DNA of 64,000 nt, from the NCBI RefSeq assembly GCF_000720485.1, contig NZ_JOAX01000020.1:1-64000 (forward strand). The letters run 5' to 3'. The notes under the pieces were generated by a model. The model searched no databases, was not told the origin of the DNA, and was given only the letters and a program-made list of their open reading frames with translations. Source of the DNA: Streptomyces ochraceiscleroticus. Lineage in GTDB: Bacteria; Actinomycetota; Actinomycetes; Streptomycetales; Streptomycetaceae. Below are positions 42,831 through 53,136 of the stretch, piece by piece. Each line of letters opens with the position of its first letter. Position 1 is the first letter of the stretch. The position numbers were made by a program, and so were the translations under genes.

Positions 42831-44450
42831 ATGCCCATCTGGAAGAAGATCCTCTACGCGCTGCTGGGCGTAGGCGCGCTGGCCGGGTGCGTGTGGCTCG
42901 CGGTGCTCATCACCCACAAGCTGGACACCTGTACCGAAGGAATCGAGCGGGTCGGCGACGAGTGCATCGGCGTCAATGGCGAGGGCTACGACTTCGGCAC
43001 GCCGGAGATCCGCGACGTGTCCCGGGCCATCGCGGCCCAGAACAAGAAGATCGACGGCCAGCCGCACGTCACGGTGGCGGTGATGCTGCCGCTCCAGTCG
43101 GACCGGGCGGCGCTGCGCCGCCAGATGCGCAGCGACCTCCAGGGCGCGTACCTGGGCCAGCGGCAGGCCAACGAGGGCGAGGGCGAGCCGCCGAAGATCC
43201 GGCTGGTACTGGCCAACCCCGGGCGGGACTACAAGCAGCAGGGGAAGGTAGTGGACACCCTGCTGCGGATGGCCGACTCGCCCACGGACCGGCTGCGCGC
43301 CGTCACGGGCTTCAACCTCAGCCTCGGTGACACCGAAAAGGCCGTCAAACGGCTGACGGCGCACAAGGTCCCGGTGCTCGCCTCGCGGATCAGCGGGGAC
43401 CGGATAGCGAACGAGGACCGGACGGACGGCACGGCGAAGCTGCGGTTCCCGGGCCTCGCCCGGATCATCCCCACCAACCACGACGCGGCCCAGGCGCTGG
43501 CCAACTTCAACGGCGAACGGGGCCGGGAGAACCGCAGGACGGTACTGGTCTACGACCAGCGTCAGGACGGCTACAGCGAATCGCTGGCAAAGGCGTTCAG
43601 TGGCATCAAGGAGAAGGGCCCGGCCGGTCCCGCCGCGATGCCCTTCGAGTCCCCGGCCATCGACGAGGCGGGCTCGACCGGCAACCAGTTCGCGCAGACG
43701 GCCAACAACATCTGCGATTCCGGCGCCGACACCGTGTACTTCGCGGGCCGCACGCTGCACCTGCGGATCTTCGCGCTCAAGCTCGCCCAGGTGGACTGCA
43801 AGAACCGGCACTACACCATCGTCAGCGGCTCCGACGCCGCCTCGCTGCGGCAGGCCATGACGGAGCAGAACTGGGCACAGCTCCGCGGCACCGACGGCAG
43901 GCCGAAGGTCACGGTGCAGTACGCGGCGCCCGCGCATCCGGACGCCTGGCGTACCGAGCTGGCCGAATGGAACCGGAAGTGGGAAGCGGAGCACAAGCGC
44001 AAGCCCACCGAGGCGGAGCTCCCCCAGTACCTCACCGAGCCCCTGGCGGCCCTGGACACCCTGAAGAAGCAGATCGAGAGCGCGCGCGGCGAGGGCGTAC
44101 GGCTCGGCTCCGACCCGGATCTGCAGGACTCCCGGACGATGCTGGTGTACGACGGCCTCATCACCATCGGCAAGGCGCTGCACCAGGCACAGAAGGGCGG
44201 CGCCGAGGCGGTCCCCAGCCGCGAGGACGTCGGCAGGCAGTGGTCGCTGCTCCAGTCCCGGCACCGGGTGCGGGGCACGAGCGGCCTGATCTGTCTGACC
44301 AGCGGGGGCAACGCGTACGACAAGCCGGCCGCGGTGGTCGAGCTGGACCCGGGCCAACAGGGCCTGGGTCAGCTCAAGTTCGTCGGCCTGGGCTGGCCCA
44401 CCGGGCATGAACAGCCGAAGAACTGCGTGATTCCCAGCAGTGCGCCCTAG
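42831..44450 (+). CDS. Membrane-anchored type I periplasmic-binding-like protein
   Basis: A 539-residue protein with one N-terminal transmembrane helix (about 7-28) and an extracellular remainder. After the helix is a short Cys pair, DTCTEGIERVGDECIGVNGE, then a two-lobed receptor fold of the branched-chain amino acid/ABC receptor kind: VTVAVMLPLQSDRAALRRQM, LRAVTGFNLSLGDTEKAVKR, KVPVLASRISGDR, RRTVLVYDQRQDGYSESLAK and DTVYFAGRTLHLRIFALKLA. No permease or ABC ATPase is adjacent. Instead it follows the P-loop NTPase gene by 5 bp with AAGGAG at nine bases. Streptomyces genomes carry several such proteins (from memory); role unknown. Confidence 0.82.
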   Translation: MPIWKKILYALLGVGALAGCVWLAVLITHKLDTCTEGIERVGDECIGVNGEGYDFGTPEIRDVSRAIAAQNKKIDGQPHVTVAVMLPLQSDRAALRRQMRSDLQGAYLGQRQANEGEGEPPKIRLVLANPGRDYKQQGKVVDTLLRMADSPTDRLRAVTGFNLSLGDTEKAVKRLTAHKVPVLASRISGDRIANEDRTDGTAKLRFPGLARIIPTNHDAAQALANFNGERGRENRRTVLVYDQRQDGYSESLAKAFSGIKEKGPAGPAAMPFESPAIDEAGSTGNQFAQTANNICDSGADTVYFAGRTLHLRIFALKLAQVDCKNRHYTIVSGSDAASLRQAMTEQNWAQLRGTDGRPKVTVQYAAPAHPDAWRTELAEWNRKWEAEHKRKPTEAELPQYLTEPLAALDTLKKQIESARGEGVRLGSDPDLQDSRTMLVYDGLITIGKALHQAQKGGAEAVPSREDVGRQWSLLQSRHRVRGTSGLICLTSGGNAYDKPAAVVELDPGQQGLGQLKFVGLGWPTGHEQPKNCVIPSSAP

Positions 44451-44453
44451 TTC

Positions 44454-45991
<1,538 letters not shown>

Positions 45992-45995
<4 letters not shown>

Positions 45996-46996
45996 TCCCC
46001 CGCCAGCGTCGGGATGATCTGCTCGCCGTACGCGTCGATCGTCGTTTCCTTCGCGTCGTGCATCGCGTACAGGGCGAACTGGTCGACGCCCAGGGCGCGC
46101 AGGGCGCGGAGCTTTTTGAGGTGCGCCTCGGGCGTGCCGAGGAGGCAGAAGCGGTCGACGATCTCGTCGGGGACGAAGGCGGTGTCGGGGTTGTCGGCGC
46201 GGCCGTGGTGCGCGTAGTTGTAGCCCTCGCGGGTCTTGATGTACGCGGTCAGCTCCTCGGGGACCATGCCGGAGTGCTCGCCGTACCGGCTCACCAGGTC
46301 CGCGACGTGGTTGCCGACCATGCCGCCGAACCAACGGCACTGTTCGCGGGCGCGGGCGAGGTCGTCGCCGATGTACGCGGGCGCCGCCACGCAGATGGTC
46401 AGCGCGTCCGGGTCGCGCCCGGCCTCGGTGGCCGCGTTCCGTACCGCCCTGACCATCCACTCGGTCAGGAAGGGGTCGGCGAGCTGGAGGATGAAGCCGT
46501 CGGCGAGCCGGCCGGCCATGGCCAGCGCCTTGGGGCCGTACGCGGCCATCCAGACGGGCAGCTTTCCGTCGCGGACCCACGGCAGCCGCAGCGGCTTGCC
46601 GTCCACGATGGCCTCGCGGCCCTCGGCGAGGTCGCGGATGACGGGGATGGCCTGGCCGAGGCGGGCGAGGGTGTTCGGGCGGCGCCCTGCGACCCGCATC
46701 GCCGAGTCGCCACGGCCGATGCCGCAGACCGTGCGGTTGCCGTACATCTCGTTCAGGGTGGCGAAGGTGGAGGCGGTGACCTCCCAGGTGCGGGTGCCGG
46801 GGTTGGTGACCATGGGGCCGACGATCAGCCGCTCGGTGTGTTCGAGGATGCGGCCGTGGATGACGAAGGGCTCCTGCCAGAGCACGGCGGAGTCGAAGGT
46901 CCAGCCGTAGCGGAAGCCCTGCCGTTCGGCGCGGCGCATGAGCCCGACCACGGCCGAGCCGGGCGGGTCGGTCTGCAGGACGACTCCGAAGTCCAT
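45992..46996 (-). CDS. LLM-class F420-dependent oxidoreductase (TIGR03842-like)
   Basis: A 334-residue luciferase-like monooxygenase-fold enzyme, probably using F420 or FMN. It starts MDFGVVLQTDPPGSAVVGLM, with FRYGWTFDSAVLWQEPFVIH, TVCGIGRGDSAMRVAGRRPN and the C-terminal SRYGEHSGMVPEELTAYIKT. In actinobacteria this subfamily commonly sits beside dihydropyrimidinase and an NCS1 permease, as it does here, so it may reduce or oxidise a pyrimidine or hydantoin ring (inference). ATG 46996 has GGAG at eight bases. The dihydropyrimidinase fragment immediately upstream is broken. Confidence 0.9.
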
Positions 46997-47075
46997 CGCT
47001 TCCACTCCCTTGTATAGAGCCGGTGATGACGACTGGCGTCCCGGGTGAGGGTCTCCGCGCCCGGGCCCTGGCGGG

Positions 47076-47428
47076 TCAGGAGAGGTACTGGGAGGTGGCC
47101 CGCGGCGCGTACTGTCCGTGGCCCGCCCGGCCGGTGAACTCCCATCGCTCGATGACCATTTCACCGCGGGAGAGGACAGTCTCCACCTGACCGGTCACCC
47201 GCCGCCCCTCGTACGCGGAGTAGTCCACGTTCATATGGTGGGTTTCGGCCGACATGAGCTGCTCGGCGTGCGGGTCATAGATGACCATGTCGGCGTCGGC
47301 GCCGGGCGTGATCGTGCCCTTCTTCGGATACAGCCCGAACATCCGGGCCGGCGCGGCGCAGGCGATGGCGCGCAGAATCTGCCCGTCGTCGCTGTAGAAC
47401 ACCCCCGGGTAGGCCGTGAACAATTTGA
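47076..47428 (-). pseudogene. Dihydropyrimidinase remnant, C-terminal part
   Basis: Homologous to the intact enzyme at 54751-56142. It begins abruptly at FKLFTAYPGVFYSDDGQILR (intact residues 151-170), jumps in frame from A171 to IACAAPARMFGLYPKKGTIT (an in-frame loss of about 196 residues including metal ligands), and continues to the normal C-terminus ATSQYLS. There is no start and no active site. Upstream of 47428 the reading frame runs into unrelated IS-like sequence. Its place right before the LLM gene marks it as the original operon copy. Confidence 0.85.
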
Positions 47429-47529
47429 AAAATGTGCGTGGGCGCCTACTTCTGTCGCGTGGTCCCGTACCCCGTGGGGGCCGCTTTCGACCTCTCCGGC
47501 AACAGCGGGTTCCGGCGGGCTGCAGACGC

Positions 47530-47911
47530 GGCTCTGCGGCGGCGTGGAGATAGTCGAATCGAAGGAACCGGTGATATGAAGATCGGGCAGTCCGTAGAGC
47601 GGCGGTACCGGTGTGCCCGCGGCGCAGCCAAGAGCGCATACAGCCTCTCCCCACGCCCCGGCGTGGAAATAGCGCAGAGCCCGCTGGTAGATGGCCTGTG
47701 GGCGCTGTCCTTGAGTGATGTGTCCGGGTAGATCTTTCCATCTCAGTCCATGCCGAACCTTGTGGAGTGACGCCTCGAAAGCGACCCGAGGAGGAACAAT
47801 CCTGGACTTCTTCCTGGAGGTTGGCAAGAGGGACTCGACACGTTCCCACTGCGCATCACTGAGAGGCGGAGGAACCAGGCGCTCGCTGTCCCTGAACCAT
47901 GCTTCGAAGGG
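47530..47911 (-). mobile_element. IS5-type transposase remnant
   Basis: A decayed reading frame contains PPLSDAQWERVESLLPTSRK, the typical IS5-family N-terminus, then WKDLPGH, YFHAGAW and SFDSTIST (a DST motif like the first catalytic Asp region). It has no start or C-terminal catalytic part. Confidence 0.6.
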
Positions 47912-47919
47912 GCATCCCG

Positions 47920-48411
47920 GTCGCCCAGCTGCGGACCGGCGCGCAGGGCGAGCTCCAGGATCTCCTTGGCCCGGTCCTCTTGCAGCTCGGTTTCCCGCAG
48001 CCGCTCCATCGCTTCGTCGCGCATCTTCAGGAGTTGCTGCTCTTTCCCTTTGAGGGACGTCACCGAGCCTCTCCGCGGCGAGCCGCTCGAGCTTGCGGGA
48101 AGTTGATTCACTCCTTTGCCGGAAGGTTCGAGCCAGAACGGGGGCACTCCTCCCGACCACCCACCGGCTTCCAGCTTCTTCTCCCTGCCGCCCACGATGC
48201 GGTCAAGGATCATGGCGTGTTCCAGCTCGACCATGTAGGCGAGGAGGCTGAGCTGGATTCCGAACATCTCGTCGTCGCTGTCGATGCGGCAGTCGGCGGT
48301 GGCCACGCGTACACCGCGGTCCGTGGTGTCATAGACCCAACGGTGGATGTCCTTCATGGTCCGGCCGACATCGGTGCGCCCCGACTGCCGATCACAGCCG
48401 GGGCAGTTCAT
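47920..48411 (-). mobile_element. Serine recombinase remnant
   Basis: Part of a large serine recombinase: DDEMFGIQLSLLAYMVELEH followed by AMILDRIVGGREKKLEAGGW and GGVPPFWLEP resembles the end of the resolvase domain and the start of the recombinase domain. A coiled segment KGKEQQLLKMRDEAMERLRE follows. The catalytic N-terminal serine region is absent. Confidence 0.55.
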
Positions 48412-48797
48412 ACCGAGAAACAGTATTCGATGCTCTACCAGAGCGCCTCATTTCTCACTTTCGCTTTCCGCATTCACCACTGAATTCCAGCATCCCTTGA
48501 CCTCAAAGAAAACCGAAGCCAAGCGCATCCTTTCCGTGACGCTGAAGGTTCGCGGTCTCCACGTCGCAGTGATGACCGCCGGCCGCGACGTAGCACCGCC
48601 TGCGTGGCAGAGCTGCCCTGCGGGATCGCCCTCTGCGTTCTCTTCGTTCGGGGTCGGCACTTTCCCCTCGGCCTCCGCACCGGGGGCGACTGCGCGCCTC
48701 ATTGCCCGCTTCAGTTGGCCGCGGGCATCACCACCGGCTGCTTCTTCGCCCTGGCGGGACCCGTTGAGCACTTCCATAGCATGAGGGAGCATGCAGC
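48412..48797. other. 386-bp region without a supportable gene
   Basis: The stretch around 48420-48540 is richer in A+T than its surroundings, consistent with foreign origin. I see no conserved reading frame; the last 15 bp hold the GGGAG ribosome site for the GNAT gene. Confidence 0.5.
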
Positions 48798-49538
48798 ATG
48801 CGCCCGGATGCCTGGTACCTCACCGAAGACGTCGACGACTTTCTCGTCCGGGCCGGAGACTTCCTGCGCTCACGGCCAGGCTTGCACGTCATGCAGCTGA
48901 CGTGGGCCGAGAGAGTGCGAACGCGTGGAGCGGAGTCGTTCGGTACCGAAGTCCCCGTCTTCGGGCTGCTGGAGCGAGCGGGCGAGGCCTGTGCCACCTT
49001 CTACCGCCTCCCGCCCCGTGCTCTGGGCCTCTCCCCGCTCACGCCCGAGCAGGCCGACTCCCTCGCCGCTCACCTGGCCGCCCTCGGGCACTCCCTTCCC
49101 TCCATCAGCGCGGACCACAGCACAGCCACCGCTTTCGCCGAGGCATGGCAGCGGCACACCGGCGCGACGCCGAAGCTCCGCGACACGCGGCTCCGTCTCT
49201 ACCGCCTCGACACACTCACCCCACCGGAGCCGATGCCGGCGGGCCGGGGCCGCGTGCTGGGCGAGCAGGACCTTGAGCAAACGATGTACTGGTGCGGCGA
49301 GTTCGCCAAGGCCGTCGGGGAGGTGGTCTCCATGGACGCCGACTCCTGGGCCGACACGCGCTTCGCCGACAAGCGCTACACGCTCTGGGAGACCCCGGAC
49401 GGCACTCCCGTCTCCATCGCAGGAATGAACCCGATGATCGGCGGCCAGGTCCAAGTGGACATCGTCTACACCCCGGCGGTTACTCCCGGACCGGACGCTG
49501 GAAGCATGGTGGCCGCTGGCAAGACCATCGTGAGGTGA
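48798..49538 (+). CDS. GNAT family N-acetyltransferase, 3'-truncated by an IS fragment
   Basis: A 246-residue frame beginning MRPDAWYLTEDVDDFLVRAG with GGGAG eight bases upstream. The N-terminal half (FGLLERAGEACATFYRLPPR) and SIAGMNPMIGGQVQVDIVYT, a GNAT beta-4-type strand, fit acetyltransferases of the streptomycete type. The acetyl-CoA loop (Q/RxxGxG/A) and the final helices expected next are missing. After VYTPAV the sequence passes into an IS5-like fragment, and the last 15 or so residues are out of frame with it. It is probably inactive. Confidence 0.65.
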   Translation: MRPDAWYLTEDVDDFLVRAGDFLRSRPGLHVMQLTWAERVRTRGAESFGTEVPVFGLLERAGEACATFYRLPPRALGLSPLTPEQADSLAAHLAALGHSLPSISADHSTATAFAEAWQRHTGATPKLRDTRLRLYRLDTLTPPEPMPAGRGRVLGEQDLEQTMYWCGEFAKAVGEVVSMDADSWADTRFADKRYTLWETPDGTPVSIAGMNPMIGGQVQVDIVYTPAVTPGPDAGSMVAAGKTIVR

Positions 49539-49579
49539 TCGATGCGATCGCCTATGAGTTCCAGACCGGAACACAGTGA
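49489..49579 (+). mobile_element. IS5-type transposase N-terminal fragment
   Basis: In the frame one base ahead of the GNAT gene, GGRWQDHREVIDAIAYEFQT followed by GTQ matches the DHREVIDAI-type segment of IS5-family transposases. Only about 28 codons remain. It interrupts the GNAT 3' end. Confidence 0.6.
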
Positions 49580-49649
49580 GGGCCCCCTCCAGGTGAACCG
49601 GCAGACCACGGGATTGGTCGGTCCCGCGGCGGGCTGACGGCTCCGCGAG

Positions 49650-49785
49650 GATCTGGCGGAGTTCGTGGATCGTGTGTTCGCCTGGCGTGGCGGGAACTGC
49701 GTCGCTGGGGCGAGTGGTATCTGCGGGGGCCTGGTCCTGGACGGGCGATGCAAGTCCGTCCAGCCCCGCCTCGCCGCACATCGGT
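49650..49785 (+). mobile_element. IS701-type transposase remnant (frameshifted)
   Basis: Reading across frames gives LAEFVDRVFA, then ELRRWGEWYLRG, then LVLDGRCKSVQP and RLAAH, the order found at the N-terminus of IS701-family transposases. At least two frameshifts separate the parts. The rest of 49580-50049 holds no supportable gene. Confidence 0.5.
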
Positions 49786-50049
49786 CGTGGTGCTCAGGGC
49801 ACCGAGGACCCGGGACGGCGGAGGCTGGTGGCCGGGCCAGGGCAGGTGGCCCGGTCCGCAGGCACCGCACACTCCCGAGGCCAAGGAGGCTCTCCCTGGC
49901 TCTTGCGGGCCAGGCCCGCGCCGCACTCTTTCACGGTGAGCGGGAGGCCGTGGCCAAGGTGCCCGAAGTCCTGTGGAGGGGCTCGGCGTTCTGCTACCAA
50001 CGGGCCCAGCAGACGAACATGGCAGGGTTCGGGATCGGGGAGCGTCCGG

Positions 50050-52179
50050 GTGGCGGATGGGCTGGCGGAGGAGCGGCGGGTGGGGAACCTGCCGCAGGAG
50101 ACGAGCCGTCTGGTCGGGCGACAGGCGGAGCTGGCGCAGGTGGCGCGGCTGTGCGGGCGGTCTCGGCTGGTGACGGTGACCGGGGTCGGCGGCGTGGGGA
50201 AGACCCGTCTCGCGCTGGCGGCCGCGGAGGCCGTGCAGGCGCAGTTCCGGGACGGGGCGTGGTTCGTTGAGCTGTCGCCGCTGAGGGACGGTGAGCTGGT
50301 CGCGCTTGTCATCGCCGAGGCGCTGCCGCTGGCCGACCAGACGACCCGGTCGGTGATCGACGTAGTGGCCGAGTACCTGGCCGAGCGGGAGACGCTGCTG
50401 GTGCTGGACACCTGCGAGCACCTCGCCGAGGCCTGCGCCCTGACGGCGGATGTGCTGCTGCGGGCCGCACCGGGCCTGCGGATCCTGGCCACGAGTCGGC
50501 GCCCGCTGAATCTGGCCGACGAGGAGGTGGTGGTGCTCGACCCGCTGCCCGTGCCCGAGGAGGGCGACCTGGCCACGGGCGCGGAGGATGCGGTGGCGCT
50601 GCTGGCCGAGCGGGCCACCCAGGCCGTACCGGGCTTTACGGTTACCGACGCCAATCGGCCGGATCTCGTGCGGTTGTGCCGCCGCTTGGAGGGGCTGCCG
50701 CTGGCCATCGAGCTGGCTGCGGCCCGGCTGCATGAGCTGAGCATCAGCGAACTGGCGGAGCGGCTGGACGACCGGTTCAGCGTGCTGGGCAACGACCGCG
50801 AGGCGGTGCCGGACGCCGATCCTCCGTGGCATCAGGCGCTGCGTACCGCGATCGGCTGGAGCAACGAACTGTGCACGCCGCAAGAGCGGCTGCTGTGGGC
50901 GCGGGTCTCGGTGTTCGCCGGCGATTTCGACGCCGAGGCGGTGCGTCGGGTGTGCGCCGATGACCGGCTCCCCGGTGAGAAGATCCCGGCCCTGCTGAGC
51001 GCGCTTGCCGATGCCTCGATCCTGTCCTGGGTGCCCACCGGGGGCGGTGACCGCTACCGGATGCTCGACACCATCCGCGAATATGGCGCCTTCTGGCTGC
51101 AGGCCGCCGGTGAGCGCGACGCCTGCCGCCGCCGCCACGTCGCCCACTACACCTCGCTGCTGCGCCACTTCGCCGACCGCTTCCTCACCTCCGAGCAGGT
51201 GCCGCTGTACTGGGCACTGGTCCCCGAGCGGGAAAACCTGCGCGCCGCGCTCGGTTACGCCCTCGACGAGGGCGGCGGTGTCGGCGCTGTGGCACTGACG
51301 GCGGTGATGTGGCCGTACTGGACCTGTGCCGGGCAGCCCCGCGAGGCCGGCCACTGGATGGACCTGGCGCTCGATCGCGCGCCCGAGCCGTCCGCCGACC
51401 GGTTCACCACCCTGGTATGGAGCTGCACCTATGCGACGTACCGGGGCGAGCACGCGGCGGCGCAGCAATGCGCGGACGAGGCGCAGGAGGTCGCCGACCG
51501 GCTCGGCGACCTCCGACTGGCCGGATATGCCGCCATGAGCCGCGGGATGGCGCTGGCCTACGCCGGTGAGCCCGACGCGGGCCTGGACCTGCTGCGCCGG
51601 GCCACCGAGATCTTCCGCGACGTCGGCGACACCTCCGGCATGTGCCTGGCCGCGATCCGCAGCTGCGTCGCCCACACCATCGCCGGCGACCTCGACGCCG
51701 CGCTCGCCGCCTTCGCCAAAGCGCGAGACCTGCTCGGCGAGGGCAATGAGGAGAGCTACTTCACGGCGTTCATCCTCATCTCCAGCGGCATCGCCCAGGT
51801 GCTCTCCGGGGATACCACCGCCGCCGGCCAGGGCGGGCGCCGCGCGCTTGAGCTGCAGTTCGCGCGCGACGACCTGCTCGGCGTAGCGTCCTCCCTCAGC
51901 CTGCTGGCCTGGGTCGCCGCGCAGGAAGGCCGGTATGCCCGCGCGGCCTGTCTGTTCGGCGCGGCGAGCGCGGTGTTGGCGCTGGCGGGCGCGGCGCCGT
52001 TCGTCGGTAACCCGAAGCTGGGGGCCCTGCACGCCCGGTTCGACGCCACCGCCCGGCAGGCGCTCGGCGACCAGCGCTACGAGGTACTGCACCGCCAGGG
52101 CGCGCAGTGGCCACGCTCGGTCGCCGTGGAGTTCGCCGTGAGCGACCGCGACACACCGCCCACCGTCGGCGGCCAGTAA
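50050..52179 (+). CDS. NB-ARC-type ATPase with TPR-like C-terminus
   Basis: A 709-residue signal-transduction ATPase. It starts VADGLAEERRVGNLPQETSR, then LVGRQAELAQV. Walker A is VTGVGGVGKTRLALA at about residue 50 and Walker B is TLLVLDTCEHL, with RILATSRRPLNLADEEV and CRRLEGLPLAIELAAARLHE further on, as in AfsR/LuxR-type STAND proteins. Residues from about 400 form TPR-like helices (TTLVWSCTYATYRGEHAAAQ). Relatives often end in a LuxR helix-turn-helix, which is absent here; the protein stops after EFAVSDRDTPPTVGGQ. GTG 50050 has GGGGAG seven bases upstream. IS debris precedes it. Confidence 0.8.
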   Translation: MADGLAEERRVGNLPQETSRLVGRQAELAQVARLCGRSRLVTVTGVGGVGKTRLALAAAEAVQAQFRDGAWFVELSPLRDGELVALVIAEALPLADQTTRSVIDVVAEYLAERETLLVLDTCEHLAEACALTADVLLRAAPGLRILATSRRPLNLADEEVVVLDPLPVPEEGDLATGAEDAVALLAERATQAVPGFTVTDANRPDLVRLCRRLEGLPLAIELAAARLHELSISELAERLDDRFSVLGNDREAVPDADPPWHQALRTAIGWSNELCTPQERLLWARVSVFAGDFDAEAVRRVCADDRLPGEKIPALLSALADASILSWVPTGGGDRYRMLDTIREYGAFWLQAAGERDACRRRHVAHYTSLLRHFADRFLTSEQVPLYWALVPERENLRAALGYALDEGGGVGAVALTAVMWPYWTCAGQPREAGHWMDLALDRAPEPSADRFTTLVWSCTYATYRGEHAAAQQCADEAQEVADRLGDLRLAGYAAMSRGMALAYAGEPDAGLDLLRRATEIFRDVGDTSGMCLAAIRSCVAHTIAGDLDAALAAFAKARDLLGEGNEESYFTAFILISSGIAQVLSGDTTAAGQGGRRALELQFARDDLLGVASSLSLLAWVAAQEGRYARAACLFGAASAVLALAGAAPFVGNPKLGALHARFDATARQALGDQRYEVLHRQGAQWPRSVAVEFAVSDRDTPPTVGGQ

Positions 52180-52380
52180 AGCTGATGAAGCACAACTAAT
52201 GTCGCGTGCTTGACGTCAATTACCGTTTGACCTTGTCGAGTATCCGGCCGACGGACTTCGCAGGTGACGGGCTTACCAGCGGTGTTGTCTCCGTCAATGA
52301 GGCGCGGATGGCGGTCTTGAGGTCGAGGGAAGTGTCGTTCGGGACGCTCTGGGCAGGCCCTCTGAGCACTGAGCAGGGGC

Positions 52381-52950
52381 TCAGAGGGGCCCGAAAAGCC
52401 AGTTTCCGGGTGCGTCGGGGTTGCTGCTCGTGTAGTACTCCTCGGTGGCCTGCCGCAGCTCCTGCTCGTCGAGCTCTCCGCTGTCGTCGTGGTCCAGCTG
52501 CCGGAAGCCGTACTCCAGGTCCTCGGGCGTAATTCCGAAGGCCGACTCGTACATGAGCCGATACTCGTCAACGTCGATTCGTCCGTTGCCGTTGACATCG
52601 ACGAGGTCCATCCAGGCGGCGACGACCTCGCTCAGATCGGCAAGGAACTTTCCCCGGTTGTCCCTCGCGGCCGCCCGGAAGCCGCGGGTGAACTCGGCCA
52701 CGTCCACATAGCCGTTACCGTCGTCGTCCATGCCGGCGAGATGGTCCTGCCAGATCCGGTGCAATGCGTTGCGCAGCCGTTCCTTGCGGGCGGGGTCGTC
52801 TCCCCTCTCGAAGGCCGCCGCCAGCCGGTCGGCGAGGACCAGCAGATCGCCCTCGACCAGCTCGCCGTTGGCGTCCGAATCCATCAGCTCGAAGGCTCGT
52901 TCCAGCTTGCGGTCGAGGATGTCGGTGGTCTCCGTGGTTGCTGCCGTCAT
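52381..52950 (-). CDS. Four-EF-hand calcium-binding protein
   Basis: A 189-residue cytoplasmic protein with four 12-residue EF-hand loops: DSDANGELVEGD (24-35), DDDGNGYVDVAE (75-86), DVNGNGRIDVDE (118-129) and DHDDSGELDEQE (153-164). Three end in the usual Glu; the first ends in Asp and may bind Ca weakly. It resembles bacterial calmodulin-like (calerythrin/CabC-type) proteins. No enzymatic domain is present. It is divergent from the CqsA-like gene with 186 bp between starts, so the two may share control (inference). Confidence 0.92.
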   Translation of the reverse strand: MTAATTETTDILDRKLERAFELMDSDANGELVEGDLLVLADRLAAAFERGDDPARKERLRNALHRIWQDHLAGMDDDGNGYVDVAEFTRGFRAAARDNRGKFLADLSEVVAAWMDLVDVNGNGRIDVDEYRLMYESAFGITPEDLEYGFRQLDHDDSGELDEQELRQATEEYYTSSNPDAPGNWLFGPL

Positions 52951-53136
52951 GCGCCCTCCTCAGAATCGGGACGGGTCGGATTCCCGCCCGGCCGGGGGAG
53001 GCATGCCCGTGCGCCGGCGTCCGAACGCGCCCCGCGCGGGTGGTTTGCAGGGCGCGCGGTATACCCGTGTACACCCCATCGGGGCGGCCTGCTCCCTGTC
53101 CGGAGTGCCTGACTCCGGGATGGGCACACCCTGGGC
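52951..53136. promoter_or_regulatory. Divergent region of EF-hand and CqsA-like genes with inverted repeat
   Basis: CCGGAGT-GCCTG-ACTCCGG at 53100-53118 is a perfect 7-bp inverted repeat ending 18 bp before the CqsA-like start. Further left are GTATAC and GTGTACAC (about 53058-53075). No good ribosome site precedes ATG 53137, so the palindrome may affect transcription or translation of that gene. Confidence 0.45.

Noticed and set aside
48430..48446. tRNA-like D-arm sequence on the minus strand (GGTAGAGCATCG)
   Set aside because: No acceptor stem, anticodon arm or TPsiC arm can be built around it.
52077..52598. A minus-strand frame between the NB-ARC and EF-hand genes
   Set aside because: It is antisense to both gene ends, with no recognisable domain and weak codon bias.
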